A DNA stretch of 64,000 bases from the NCBI RefSeq assembly GCF_040954835.1, contig NC_090703.1, forward strand, positions 19,605,444-19,669,443, given 5' to 3'. Each line of letters begins with the position of its first letter. The first letter of the stretch is position 1. Below are positions 47,938-60,168 of this stretch, piece by piece. A program made the position numbers and the translations under genes. The DNA comes from Lepisosteus oculatus (lineage: Eukaryota; Chordata; Actinopteri; Semionotiformes; Lepisosteidae). Under the pieces are notes generated by a model, which saw only the letters and a list, made by a program, of their open reading frames with translations, had not been told where the DNA came from and ran no database searches.

Positions 47938-48125
47938 ATTATCTTTCTAATCAGGAAAATGCTTATTCCTGGTAAGAGTTACTGAATCCCAGAGCCTACA
48001 CTCTACACAGGACACAAGGCAGTGCTGCACACTGGATGAGACACTTGTCCATCACAGGACACATACTGTACACAAGGACAGTTTAGAGACACTGTTCAGC
48101 CTAGCCAGCATGTCTGTGGCATGTG
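47938..48125 (-). repeat. tRNA-like-headed SINE fragment, reverse orientation
   Basis: The segment includes 'cacaaggcagtgctgcacac', 'cttgtccatcacaggacaca' and 'cagcatgtctgtggcatgtg'. These phrases match the body of the same SINE in reverse orientation; the tRNA-like head is missing. Confidence 0.6.
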
Positions 48126-49549
48126 GAGAATATTGGATTATAACATGTTTTACTTAATCCTATAGTACAAGGAAAAGCAGGGTTAACTGAATTTTCCGTG
48201 CACTGCTTCTTCATATTATATCCACCAATGAAAAAAAGACATTTTCTTTGCACATTGCCTGTGACTATACCTGGTTTAAAGAGCAGTTCCCCTGGTTTCT
48301 GAAAACAAGTAACTAACAACAACCATAATGGTTTTACATCAACAAATAATTAATCTGAGGCACATTCATCACAAAGGTTTTATAGCTCTTTTAAACAAGG
48401 TCCGAAGTCCTTGTTTATGCAGAGGAGAAAAGGATAATGCAAAGGTTATGTTTCAATGTAGGTGTGCACAAAAAAGTAATGTAACAGATGTTTTTTTAAT
48501 GAATGCTGCGGTCCAAGAAACACCAAATCTGTGTTTAAATCACTGAACAAATTTTAAACCCACATTGTAGGAATGAAGTGTTACCATTTTCTTCTAAGAT
48601 TCACATTCTTGTTTTTGATGCAGCCCTGATATTTCATTAGTTGTAGTGTGTTATTCCTCTTGTGCTAGATGGTTTCAAGCCAGGGACTCTTGAGTGTCCT
48701 CTGAGTGAATACAGAGGATTTCTTTTGAAAATGTTCCATTTTACTTCTGGAGTAAAGCGATCTAATACAATCCTGTAGGATTTACAGGTGCAATTCAATT
48801 AGCAAATGGTGAAGACATAAAAAAAATAGGAGATACGACTTCTGATCCAAATAATTAGCTGAATTAAGTAACTGATAATAGAATCACACTGTCTATAATT
48901 AACATAGTTTAAACAAGACCTAAAACACTGGTTTAGCAGTACATAATCTGAGGAGAAACACAAAATAGCTCAATTAAATTGTAATTCAACAGATAATGCT
49001 GAAACCAAATGCAGAGCTAGTAGAGAATGACAGGAGTTATTGGCATGATGCCAGAAAAACATCTGCAAAGGCCTGTCTAACCAAGTCTCCAGTGGGGTTC
49101 AATACAGATAAACAATTCCCATGTTAATCAAGGCCATGTCTGCAGTTTAAGCCATTTCCATTATCAGAATTGAAGTATTATTGACCTCATACTGAGTGGG
49201 ACTCTGTCAGTTGATGACCCATACAAATGAATTGCCCTCATCAATGAATAAAATGGCTGCCATAGTTACTGGAGAAACAGCACAGAAAAATAAGATGTAT
49301 TAATGGCATCTTAAAACTTGCTTAAATTACCACAACTGTGTTACACAAACACATAGCAAGCTTTTATTGCTCATTTCAATTGCCACACGCTGAAGTAGCT
49401 TTTTTATTTATTTCATAAATAACCTTTTAACCATTATCCAGTAGCCAAATATCTATTACACCTCATAAGTATTAGAATGTTTTTGGAATCATAAGAAATG
49501 TATTTCTAAGTAATTCTGAAGAAAAAAAATTATACTTTTAAAATATTGC
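48126..49549. other. Intergenic DNA
   Basis: AT-rich sequence without recognisable gene or repeat. Confidence 0.5.
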
Positions 49550-50036
49550 TTTGCTTCTCAAAGGATCCCAAAGCCCTTTACATATGGAAGAGGACTAATT
49601 TAATCTAATACTATAGTGTAGTGCCCTCCCAGATGGCACACAGTGTCAAATATACACCAGAGCCCCACTGTACAGCAGATTAGATCGAGAAGTGAGAAAC
49701 TGCAATTTCCTAATTGAATTGATGGGAAACTTTAAATAGGTCAGATTAGGCAGGTAATGTAGCCAGGAAACCACAGAAAACATCCTTAATATTACAACAA
49801 AAGCCATGGGGTCTTAAATGATAGAGTCGTCAGGACCTCTGTTTAACATTTCGTCAAAGGACAGCTCAATCCTACAGTACAGTGTCTTACTGTGGCACTG
49901 GTTTTAAAATCTGCGTGCAGGCCAGGGGAAGTTTGCCACCACAAGATCTTTCCTTACAAGTCTCTCATCCCAGTACTTTTGAGGCCTGGTCCCTCTAGGG
50001 TTATGGGATCTGACTACAGGGTGGTAACGCTGCTTT
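49550..50036 (-). repeat. 5S rRNA-headed SINE (SINE3/DeuSINE type)
   Basis: Read on the minus strand from 50036, the head contains GTTACCACCCTG, then GACCAGGCCTC and AAGTACTGGGATGAGAGAC. Vertebrate 5S rRNA has ATACCACCCTG, GGGCCTGG and AGTACTTGGATGGGAGAC in the same order and similar spacing, including the internal polymerase III promoter. The body continues through 'acactgtactg' and 'gaacagaggtc'-like phrases (reverse) to a tail with 'aaagggctttgggatc' near 49565. The 5S-like head followed by an L2-like tail defines SINE3-type elements. The copy is old and diverged. Confidence 0.75.
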
Positions 50037-52444
50037 CATATGATTAGCTTATAACCCAAAAGCTTGCATGGACACATGGTTCGCCTTGCTCACTCAGGTT
50101 TGCTTGTCAAGTAGCTTGTTGATTCAGCAACCTCTCAAGAAGGTTCTTCAAAGAGCACAGTGAATCAGGCTTGATTCATCAGGTCTTGGTAATGTGCCCT
50201 GTACACCCACAACTACATACAGTACCTCCAGCATAACTACAAGATACAGCACTACTATTAAGGTACTTGATTAATTTTAGTCTTTATAGCTCACAAACCC
50301 TTACACAAGTGGCAACATGCATACCCTCCAATACATTTTCAAAGACAGGTGTACTACAGACAATCATTTGCCTGGGTGGATTTGGGCTGTTGAATCATCC
50401 ACCCTACAGCCCAGACTCAGAAGTGATGGATTAGTATGTGTTTGACATCTGAAATATAAGCTGTGCGCTTTATGGTTTCAAGGTGCTGATTCTTTGAAGT
50501 CAGTTGTTTTCTTTGGAGCTGTCAGAAGAGATATATTATCAGTGAACTGTGAATCTGAAGGACAAATGGGCCACGTGTGTTGAGATGAAGTGTGATTACA
50601 TTGAGAAATAAGGTCAAGAAATTATCATGGTTCTATACACTTGAATTACCATCTCAAGTACAGTCTGTGGTCTCCAATAAATCCTGGTCAACTCTTTAAA
50701 TTTAATATTGAAGGTATCAACAGTATTTATTTGCATGAATTGTATAGCAAATTAAATTAGTAAAGTAAATAATAATGAAAAGAATGTGAAGAATTAATTA
50801 AGTCCTATAATATTATGACCCTGGGCGGTTTGTTTGCAGTTCACTTTGTGATTGCAGGACTCAAGGTCTTAATCCGAGAGTCTGGAACAATGGCTATTTG
50901 AATATTTAAGGTGTTTGCCTAACGGTAGATGGGCTAAGAGGCACTGCAAACACAATGATCAAGGGGGTTTCCAATGGTTTACTCTGGTTAATTAAAGCAT
51001 TTGACAGCCACAGAACACAACATAAAAAGACAAGAGACAGGAAGAAAAGAGGAACAGAAGGAAGAAAGAGAAACAAAGAAGACACAGAGAGATGGAGGAG
51101 CACCCATCACTCTTCACTTCCTCTAAGATCGTACCAGGCAAGGGGACCTTTTGCTGATCAGTCTTTGAGACCAAATTCAGGCTAAAGTAATCTGAACCTT
51201 GCTCTAGTGAGCTTGCTGTTTTACTTATTTTAGGAAATTTTGCTCTGTATTATGGAATCCTAAGACTAAATGCAGTTGTTCGTTGATGCAATTTTAGAAT
51301 AAAGAAATTGATTCCTATTCATCGGTATCCATGTTGTAGGAAAGGAGATTTAGATCAATTTTCGATTTATTTCCTAGCATGCGGATTTGTTTCTCTCTTT
51401 GATCTGTGTAGACATTGTGTAGTGATTTCATTTTACAGGTCTAGAATTGTGTGTTTCTGAGCCTGTAGGACATAGGCTTCTGAAACCCACTACGTTCTAC
51501 ATGTGCATTATCATTGATGCTGTTGGTGGTGTAGTCATCATTATTGTAGTCAAACAGTTTTGTTTTCTTAATAAATATTCGTCTTGTCTATCATGTTTGA
51601 CTCAGATTTATGACTATCACCAGAACTGTGCCAGAGAGTTAAAAGAACCCATGTGCACTTTCTCACCTGGCTCAAATTTTATCTACAGCACAGTAAATTT
51701 TATTCAACTGCTCCCCCTAGTTTGTAACTATATATAACACTGTTAAGTCTCTATATAAGACTGTTGAGTCTAAAGAATGAAGGGTTTAGAATACAGCGTC
51801 ATGTCCACTCATAGGCTTCTGTTTTCAAAACCATAATGTTTTCAGTTGCTTTAGGCTGTCTGTGTAAGACATTCCTTTGAGTCCAGGAATACATCTGGTT
51901 GCTTGTCTCTGAACATTATTACCATTGCACATTATTTTTTAAAAGGACATTCCTTTAAACTTGGGAAATGCATCTAGTTGGTCTTGTCTGATCTGACTCC
52001 ATGGCAGCAATATCTTTTTTTAACCAAAGTCTTGATAACCGAGACAATTATTTTTGCTTATGAAAAAAAAATGGCTTAGTTTTTTTAGAGTCCCTGCTAG
52101 GCTTTTATCTCCCACCCTACATCATAAAACATTTATCCTATCTCCAGATTCTGGTGAATAAGAAAACAGTTTTTCCCCTTCATAAGACACTTATGGAATG
52201 CACATTGAAGAACATTGAATTGTTTCATATGAATGCACAAATAAATGTGCATGCTTTGAAACCAGTAATATCAAATGAGACATACTGTAACATACTCCTA
52301 AAAGATCAAATTAATTCATCAGCAAGATACAATGTAGCTAGGAAGATAGAATTCTATATTTTTTATAAGACAGGAGACAGAGATGAAAGGGAAAACTCAT
52401 TTGCTTCACCACCTTCTTTAAGATTTTTAGAATTTTAATTTGGC
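50037..52444. other. Intergenic DNA
   Basis: No gene is recognised. A purine-rich stretch occurs at about 51010-51095, giving open frames on both strands that look compositional. Confidence 0.5.
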
Positions 52445-53301
52445 TGTTACATCCCAGTGTGTATTCTGTGTGTGTTTTTTCTGTTATGTCCACACTGCTG
52501 ACGCTTGATTGTTCTCCCTCCCCCATTGGCCCACCATCACACCACTGTTTCAGTTGATGTCATCATCAATTAGCTCTCAGCCAATCAGAACACATCTTAT
52601 ACAGCATATAACATGGAGGTTTTCAGCAAGGAGAGGCCTTTTGTTTGACTTCGGTCCCATTTGGTTTTGGTTATCGCGTCGCGTCGCTTCTGGATATTGC
52701 TTCGGCTTTGTTGGTTTGTTGTTTTGCTTTTTGTGTGTATTTTCGTATAGCTTCGGCTTTGTTGTTTTGTTGGTTTTCTGTTAGTTTCTTTGTACTTTTG
52801 TTTGTTTGTGTGTTCATCCTTGTTCTGCCATTACCTTGCCCTAAGTTTTGTGTTCTTTGTACCCTGTTCCTGCTGATTACTCTCAATTTCCCTTATGTGT
52901 ACTCCTGGTTTACTTGTGTTTTTGTGTGAACTTTTGTGTATAAGGTTAGTTTAGGTTGTTGGGTACACTTAACACACTTAGTTGATTTTTGTATTAGTAC
53001 ACTAGTTTAGAACGGGTGAGTGCCATTTGTCTTGTATGGTTTTCAGTAGTCAGTGGAGGTTAGTCAGGGTGTTGAAGACAACGCAGACCGTGTGTTTTGG
53101 GTTTTCTTTTGTAGTCAGGTTAGCTTTCCCTCACTGTCCTAGCCAGCTCCATTTTGTTTGTTATTTTCTTTCCTTTGGCACCACTCTAGTTCCTTACCCT
53201 TGTTATCACGCTTCCTAGTCCCTCACCAAAACCCACCTGCTTCCAAAAGAATTATCCTAAATGTTACACCCCTTTACCCCTAGACACTTGGGGTCGTAAC
53301 A
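52445..53301 (+). mobile_element. Probable solo LTR of an LTR retrotransposon
   Basis: The segment begins TGTTACATCCCAGTGT and ends ACTTGGGGTCGTAACA. The ends are imperfect inverted repeats with the usual TG...CA borders (TGTTAC/GTAACA). Inside are a CCAAT box ('agccaatcagaac' near 52580), a TATA-like 'gcatataacatgg' about 35 bases later, a CpG-rich patch ('cgcgtcgcgtcgc') and T/G-rich sequence, as expected for an LTR promoter and leader. 'gcttcggctttgttg' occurs twice about 50 bases apart. The flanks TTGGC and TTGCC could be a decayed target duplication. No gag or pol is adjacent. Confidence 0.65.
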
Positions 53302-54904
53302 TTGCCTAAATAAGATCGAATGAATTTCTTTTCCATTTCACTGATAACCAGTTATCTAATATAGGACACACCCAATCCTCACCTTATTTTTGTTTGTCAT
53401 CCCTGTAGCAACATAAATGAGTCTAATACCATTAGGTAGAAATATCCTAAATTTAACCCTAAATTAAATACATTTAAATTATACTGTTAGAGTCATTTAC
53501 TCATTATTTCACAAATTTCCAGCTTCATGAAACACAATTTTACTTATTGCTGCTTAATATAATCCTCATGATAATGTTCGACGGCAGATTGTCACAGCAG
53601 CAGAAGGTTTTTGAGGTGTGAATCACTGTGCTATGTTTTTACAGCAAGTTCAAATGTGTTCATGCCACAGTTAGGTATTAAATACCATACACAAGTCTCT
53701 GAAACTCAAAGGTGTTACAGCCATGCTGGGGTAGCAGTCAGCAGCACATACATTATCATCAATTAACGGAGAACTCAAAAGAGCTCACACAGCTGCCCAA
53801 TCTGTGTCTGATGTTGTACATTGAGCCTATCTTCTTCTGAGCCCTAGTTTAAAAAACATAATGAGAAATAAACTTTCGATATATGGTCTGTTCAAAGTTA
53901 AATGAGCTGTCACAGTACAGCTACAGTGTCACAGTACAGTGTTAGTATTTTCCAAGTTCTAACTAACTGGCCAGGGACTGCCATACATAAACATCTCCCA
54001 TTGCTTTCCAGGCGCCTGGAAGATAGTGGTATTGTCCTTGAATGTCACATCATTAGCATCACTAAATCTGATATAGGCTCTGTGGCTAGTAGACTGAACA
54101 CAAGACACTGTTTCAGAAAAACCTGCACAGTGCTTCTCCCTTCTCTGCTGGTATGAGCATTGCAGCAGAAGGATTGAGTGGAGAGGCTGGCAGGCAGTCC
54201 TAAATCATGGAGCAGCCTGTGCCATGAAAAATATTGGTGAATTTAAAAAAAGAAAATAAAATCTTTATTTTTTAGATGATTTTTTTCTTTTTCAGGGACT
54301 AATTGATGAACTCTTAATAATATAGAAAATTTAAAAAGATTGAAATGTATAATAAAGTTGTTTCACGAATACATGTGAAAACTGTTGGAGAGCATGTAAA
54401 CCGTTTGCAGTTTTAGTCCTCTAAGGCTGGCATTTTTTTTGGTGTTCTGTTAGACAGTAAATTGGTTGCCGCTACCTTATATAAGGAATTCTAAACCAGA
54501 GCCAATAATTTTCACTGAGCAAAGAGATAGATATTGTAGATGCAGACAAAGAGATGTAATAAATATTTCTCAGACAGATGGACACTCATATCGGCAAGCT
54601 CAAATTTCCTTTTTTTGCCAGCCACAAAGATTCATATCAGGATGTTCTTTGTAAAATAATAGTTTACATCAATCTCACGGTGTTTGTTCAGTGTTAAATA
54701 TGTCAAGAGACTGGGCTTTTGTTTATTCAAGTGAATTTCAAAAGCTGTGGTGGCTGGTTTATTACCTTGCATAATTATTCCAGTAAACCTTTAATAATAC
54801 TTTTCCAACCTAGTTCTTTGCCTCACCAGAAATCACTAAAATGTTTCCCGGGGGAGAAAGGCGAGGTCACTAAAGATCCTTTGATGCACATTTGAGCTGG
54901 TTTC
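53302..54904. other. Intergenic DNA
   Basis: No gene or named repeat is recognised. Confidence 0.5.
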
Positions 54905-55200
54905 ATTACATCCAACTATTTTCTAACCCCTTCTTACGATTCAGGGTCATTGGGGTGAAGAAGACTGTCCTGGCACGTAATGGGTGTAAAACAGGATAGA
55001 CCCCGGACGTGATGCCAGTCCATCACAGGGCGCACACACAGACACAAACACATACTTTCACAACTAGGGCCAATTTTCCCAGAAGCCAGTTAACCTACCA
55101 ATAGTTTTTGGACTGTAGGAACAAACTGGAGCACCAGGAGGAAACCCACCCTAACATGAGGAAAACATACAAACTTTAGGCAGGTAGCTCCCCAGGTCTA
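54905..55200 (-). repeat. tRNA-like-headed SINE, reverse orientation
   Basis: The segment includes 'tttctaaccccttcttacga', 'gatgccagtccatcacaggg', 'cgcacacacagacacaaaca' and 'gaggaaacccaccc'. It is the reverse complement of the 12176 element, ending before a clear tRNA-like head. Confidence 0.75.
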
Positions 55201-55867
55201 CAACTGATACTTTTACTGATAATTAAAACTTCAGATGCCTTCAGGTGTACAGATTGATATTACAAATTCTGATTTGTAATCAGTAGATATGGCAAAATGT
55301 ACAGTATGTAGTACAGAATGAATATAAAAAGACCATAGAAAAAGTTTGTTCTTTCTCTAGCAACCACATTGGAAGGCAGGTGGATGATGTGGAGGAGGAA
55401 GAGAGCACGCAGCATCACTGATGCTGACTGAGATGACTACTAGAAGTACATCTTAAAATCCATTTCTTCCATTCATTAGATGTCCATTAATTAGAAGTTA
55501 ATGTCAGTTATCCCTTGTGGTCTGTGTGGAATACCACAAGGATTAAAAAAGAGCCACCTGCCTATGACATTACATTGTTAGATAGACCATTGCAATATTT
55601 CATGGGCACATCCTTAACACAATACATGTGGAACCTCAGACAGGCAAATACATCTACATATGGGAGTCTGGCCTTGCACACTGTGTTGATGCAAAGGGTG
55701 ATTCATCAGGCTGCTGTTACGAACAAAGGATGTCAGGAGAGAGAAGAAGAGCCATCAAAAGTGTATTCTGAGAATGAGAGACTGAGTGTACAGGGCTTCC
55801 TTCATGAGAATGTCAATTCCTCTATCCAGTTATTTAGTATTGTGTAAATGCACAGTATTCTCTTTTT

Positions 55868-56210
55868 ATCCATCCATTTTCTTACCACTATAAACAATCG
55901 CAGGGGAGCTGGAACTTATAGCGGCAAGCAAAAGGCACAAGGTGGGGTACAATCTGGACAGGATGCCAGTCCATCACAGGGCACACACAAATGCACACAT
56001 GCACACTCTCACAGCGGAGCCAATTCTCCCATAAGGCAATTAAACTACAAGTATGTTAATGGACTGTAAGAGGAAACCAGAGCACCTGGATGAAATCCAC
56101 ACAAACACCAAGAGTGCATACGATAGCACCCCAGGAATTGAACATACTGTAGGGCCCCAGGGCTGTGAGACAGCGATGCCAACCACAGTGCCACCAGTGC
56201 TGCCCAAGCT
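55868..56210 (-). repeat. tRNA-like-headed SINE, reverse orientation
   Basis: It starts 'tccatccattttcttaccac', includes 'gatgccagtccatcacaggg' and ends 'gatgccaaccacagtgccac', so the tRNA-like head is retained. It lies less than 1 kb from the copy at 54905-55200. The open frame 55848-56069 lies within it and is not a gene. Confidence 0.75.
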
Positions 56211-59200
56211 CTTTTCAGCTGATTAATACAAACAGATTGCCATTTGGGTATGTGCTGTTTCAGGGGTTTATCTGAAAGTCTCAGGTTTCCCCGGGCATGT
56301 TTAATACTGCAGGAATTGGATTGCTCTTACATTTACCTTTTAAAATGCTTTCTGCCTCGCTTTTGTCATATGAGGGCTTTGAACTCCTAACCCTGTTGCG
56401 AATCAGTATGCTTTTAACTGCTCCAGTCTCCCCTGCTCCATTGTAGACAACATAAGGAGTAAATCACAATGAACTAGGCAGACACTCAGCAGGGTCATTT
56501 TCAGTTCACTGACAGGATTATTCTCTTGCCAGCACAATCACCTGTGATATTTCAGATCTGATTTAGACATCCATTTCCCAAAAGGCCCATCTTCTGCTGC
56601 TGAACAATTTGAAAATCCCTCTACTCAGCCTCCGTTAAGATCCCGCACTAACTGTAGTATAAATGTACCTAGTAGATATTATAAAGGTAGAAAAATTACA
56701 CTTGTTTTTCCAAAATGATGAAAACAATGCTAAAGCTGGCATAGAATAAACATTAATCTGGACATTAAATCTTAAAACTGACAATGATATTGTCACTGTA
56801 CTGCATAATGGCTTTGTTTGTTTTTTTAGATTGACTCAACTCAAGTTATGGATTAAACAGTACACCTCAAAAGCCTTGATATTAGCAGAGTAATTTGAAT
56901 TAGACCAGGGGAGAAGCTCTAATATTATCAGAAAAGCAAAGACAGGAACGATTTTGACAACAGGAACAGTTAAGTGAAGAACATTTAAAAAAATGGTATC
57001 TCAGGGGTTTCAATATTGAAACCTGATTGTAAAGCGAGGCACAAACACATTAGTGTGTTTTCCTCAGCTCCAAACAGCAGTTGGAATGTCGAGTGAAAAG
57101 ATTGTCTTTCTCACTGGAGCCAGTGAAAACTGAATCGTGTATGTTACAGCTCACATGTATATTCACCAAAGGATTAGAGAACAGCATGTTCCGTAGGAGT
57201 GATCCATTCTGTGCAAAGCAGTGGTCGGCCAGGCATTTCCCTCAGTACGCTGTGCTACAGGAAACGATGATACCAGTGACCTCGCAAGAAGCATAATTGG
57301 CGCACTGCATGTACCTCCTGCACCCCCCCTGATGGAAAATGCAGACCTATCTAATGTGCCAATTCTCCTTCAAGCACTTATGGGCACTGCTTTTTAAATA
57401 ATGAAAAGAGGAAATGAAATGCAGCCTGCAAGAAGCTACTGAACAACTATTCACATCTCATTACGTACTGTGTCAGCTAGTGTGGTTATAGGTTCCATCA
57501 ACTAGATGTAAACATCAACTGGGATCAAGCCACAATACCTAGCTGTTGTAAATACCACTGGAATATAAAAGGCAGAAAGACCATCTATTTGAAATGAACA
57601 GTGAATTAATTTCACTGCACAGCTTAGGCAGCATACTGCTGTAATTGTGGGAACAAGTGCCAGCCTTCTCTATGAACATCTGTGTCAGGCTGTACATGAC
57701 AAACAAGGGCACTCTGTCACACATGGCTGTGTTAGTGTGCTCCGTATTGTGTTTTGTGTTGCATATTGCTGTGTTAGTTTCATGGATAGGCTTCGCAAAA
57801 GAAAGAAAAAAGTATTGTAGTGCTGTGCCCCCTAGTGTAAGCTGATGGATATGACAAAATTAATGGACCCCCTACTAAAACAATAGCAAGTAAGCAAACA
57901 ATTCACCTCTTTTATTTTTACTATTTTTGCTGATACATTTATTAAACACATGATTAAGGGAAGTTATGTAATACAATAAGTATTAGCAGCTTTTTTTTGC
58001 TCATTGTACATTCTTGATTATGTTGTTTTTTCTGATGATACTGTTAAACTAAACAATATGAATAAGCCTTTTGTTTTCCTTAGTCATTTGTTTAATGCTG
58101 TAAAAGGTGAAAAGCAATTTGTCCTTTAAAAATAAGTGTATTACTGTATCATAGCAGAATTGCAGAATTTAGAGAATAATATACATTTCCTAACAACAAG
58201 TCCTTTTCTTTTGCACAAATTTGCATTTTAAGGATTGTTTGACAAAATGGCGCTGCTTTTTTATTTTATTTCAAGGTCATCACCATTCCAATGCTGTTTT
58301 GGTAAAGACTCTTTGTTCTTTCTTTCCTCAAATCCCTTAGATTAATGGCTTGTCATACTGCCCTGTTTAATTCTACACCGTTGAGGCCACAGAAAGAAGG
58401 AAATGGGGCATGGCTTTAATTTTGATGCTGATGCACTTGAGGGATTCAGTAATAAAAGGTAGGTAGCTTGCTTATGAAGCAGCACAGATTCTGTAATCAG
58501 CACATGTTAAAGACTATAGCACCAATGAGATTCAGTGCCTGTGCTCTCATCATTTTATTGGCATTTAATGTCTACCAAATTTAGCTAAAATCCCCTCAAT
58601 ATATTCTATTAAGAGACACTGAAACCTTTCATGATCTTTAAAGTAATACTCACATAAAACCAGCACTTTCCACTGTTCTGCGGTTTGTCAATAACTTTAT
58701 TAGTCATCCACTTTTCTTCTAGCTCAGCTCTGTTTGTGAATCACACTGGGATACAACAAGGAATCCAACAGAACTCTATGTAGGCAGGAGTGGACAATCA
58801 TTACAGCAATTACTTTAGAGAAGGGGTGACCAGGGCTAGTCCTTGAATTCCTGTTTGGTGAAAGAAATAATTACTCAGTGAAACCAATTTGATATTTTTC
58901 GCATATGCACAGCTGTTGATTTAAAGGGATGTACTGTATGAAACCTGCTGGCACCACCACTCTTCAGGGAAGCGAACTGGATAGGCGTCATAGTCCTTAT
59001 TGAAGCCCTGGTGGTATTGCAAAGTGAAGCTGAAGGTTTAAAATATTTCAAACACCAAAGTAAATGAAGACCTTTCATGAGATTCATGAGAAGAAGAGGC
59101 TCAGCATCAACAGAACCAGCAGAACTACATGGAGTCAGATCTGTCCAACGGAGCTTTGAGTCACACTTGCGGTGTTCCTAACATGACCAGTAGTATATAT

Positions 59201-59660
59201 ATAAGGGTGGTCCTGTAAATGAAAAGAGATTGATTATGTGAAAGGTGTTCACTGTGATGGATAAGCACAGACAAGAGCAAGATCATTCCAATTCAAAACC
59301 AGGTGTTTCTTCTTTATTTGGATCAGCATTATCCTACTTCATCTTCTAGTAATGAAGAGCATATAGTGATACAGTTATATTAAACTTCTGACTTTATTAA
59401 ATAACCCTTTAACTATATGATTTTGTTGCAGGAACATTAGGCCATGTCTTTATCTCTAAAAAATTCCTAATAAGAGTTTTCATAATATACTAAAGAAATA
59501 AACTAACATTGCTGAAGGTTGGATAAATTTGCATCTATTGGAATTCTGTGTATACCCACGTTGGGTGGAAAAGTACTCAATCAAATTTTGAACAGTAATT
59601 TTAATTGAGAAGACAAAGACTCTTATTTTAAATTCTGTTGGACAGCGAAAGAGCAAACAA
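56211..59660. other. Intergenic DNA downstream of the phospholipase gene
   Basis: No exon is recognised with confidence. I looked here for the C-terminal membrane-anchor exon of a phospholipase B1 and found none. The region 58240-58620 is compositionally even, with short conserved-looking motifs. Confidence 0.45.
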
Positions 59661-59664
59661 CTGC

Positions 59665-59875
59665 TCTGTCCTTAATGGGAAGCCCATCCCTTGACAGGGA
59701 ACACAGAAAAGAAACAAATCTAGTATAGCAATCCAAATCTAACCAACATGTAGGAAGGCTGAGGAAACCAGTATGTCTGGCAAAGCCCCACAAGAACATG
59801 TGAACATCTAAGACCCAGAATAAGGTGTGAGACCGCAGCTCTAACCAGTAAACTGTCATGCCAACTCAGATTGAA
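59665..59875 (-). repeat. Degenerate SINE fragment, reverse orientation
   Basis: Phrases such as 'aagcccatcccttgacaggg', 'aacatgtgaacatc' and 'gagctctaaccag'-like sequence near 59840 suggest a very diverged copy of the tRNA-like-headed SINE. Support is weak. Confidence 0.4.
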
Positions 59876-60096
59876 AATCATGTAAAACATGTAAAAATTA
59901 AACATTGTACAAAGTAAAATAACATTTTACGAAGTATGCAGACTTAAGATTTGTATGTGTTTTGTATGTAAGAAGAGAAAAGATCCAATGTAAATGCACT
60001 GTGATATGGAGTGTCAATGCTAGACCTCAGGTCTCACTCGGTTGCTGATTATTTAATGACAGGTTTTGTGGAGGAGCTGTGAAAGATCTCCCTTAC

Positions 60097-60168
60097 CTCC
60101 GGTGGGCAAATGAGCTCTATTGGTTCTGAAAAGTTCTCAATTTCAAACTTCTCACCATCTGGCTGAAA
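60097..60168 (-). CDS. plb1: PLB1-like exon after the catalytic block
   Basis: The exon runs from acceptor CCCTTGCAG to donor GTAAGG and encodes [20 protein letters not shown] then CPPE, in phase 0 on both sides. It corresponds to the short region between PLB1 repeats, or before the C-terminal anchor, ending in a conserved Cys-Pro. Confidence 0.8.

Noticed and set aside
50955..51185. Lys/Arg-rich open frame
   Set aside because: Arises from a purine-rich low-complexity tract; open on both strands.
55515..55847. 110-codon open frame between two SINE copies
   Set aside because: No domain, no homology recognised and no supporting promoter or splice structure.
58870..59165. Possible C-terminal membrane-anchor exon of the phospholipase on the minus strand
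   Set aside because: A hydrophobic LHVVLLVLLMLSLFFS stretch exists near 59100-59150, but in its frame a stop codon lies directly before it and no phased acceptor joins it to the 60097 exon.
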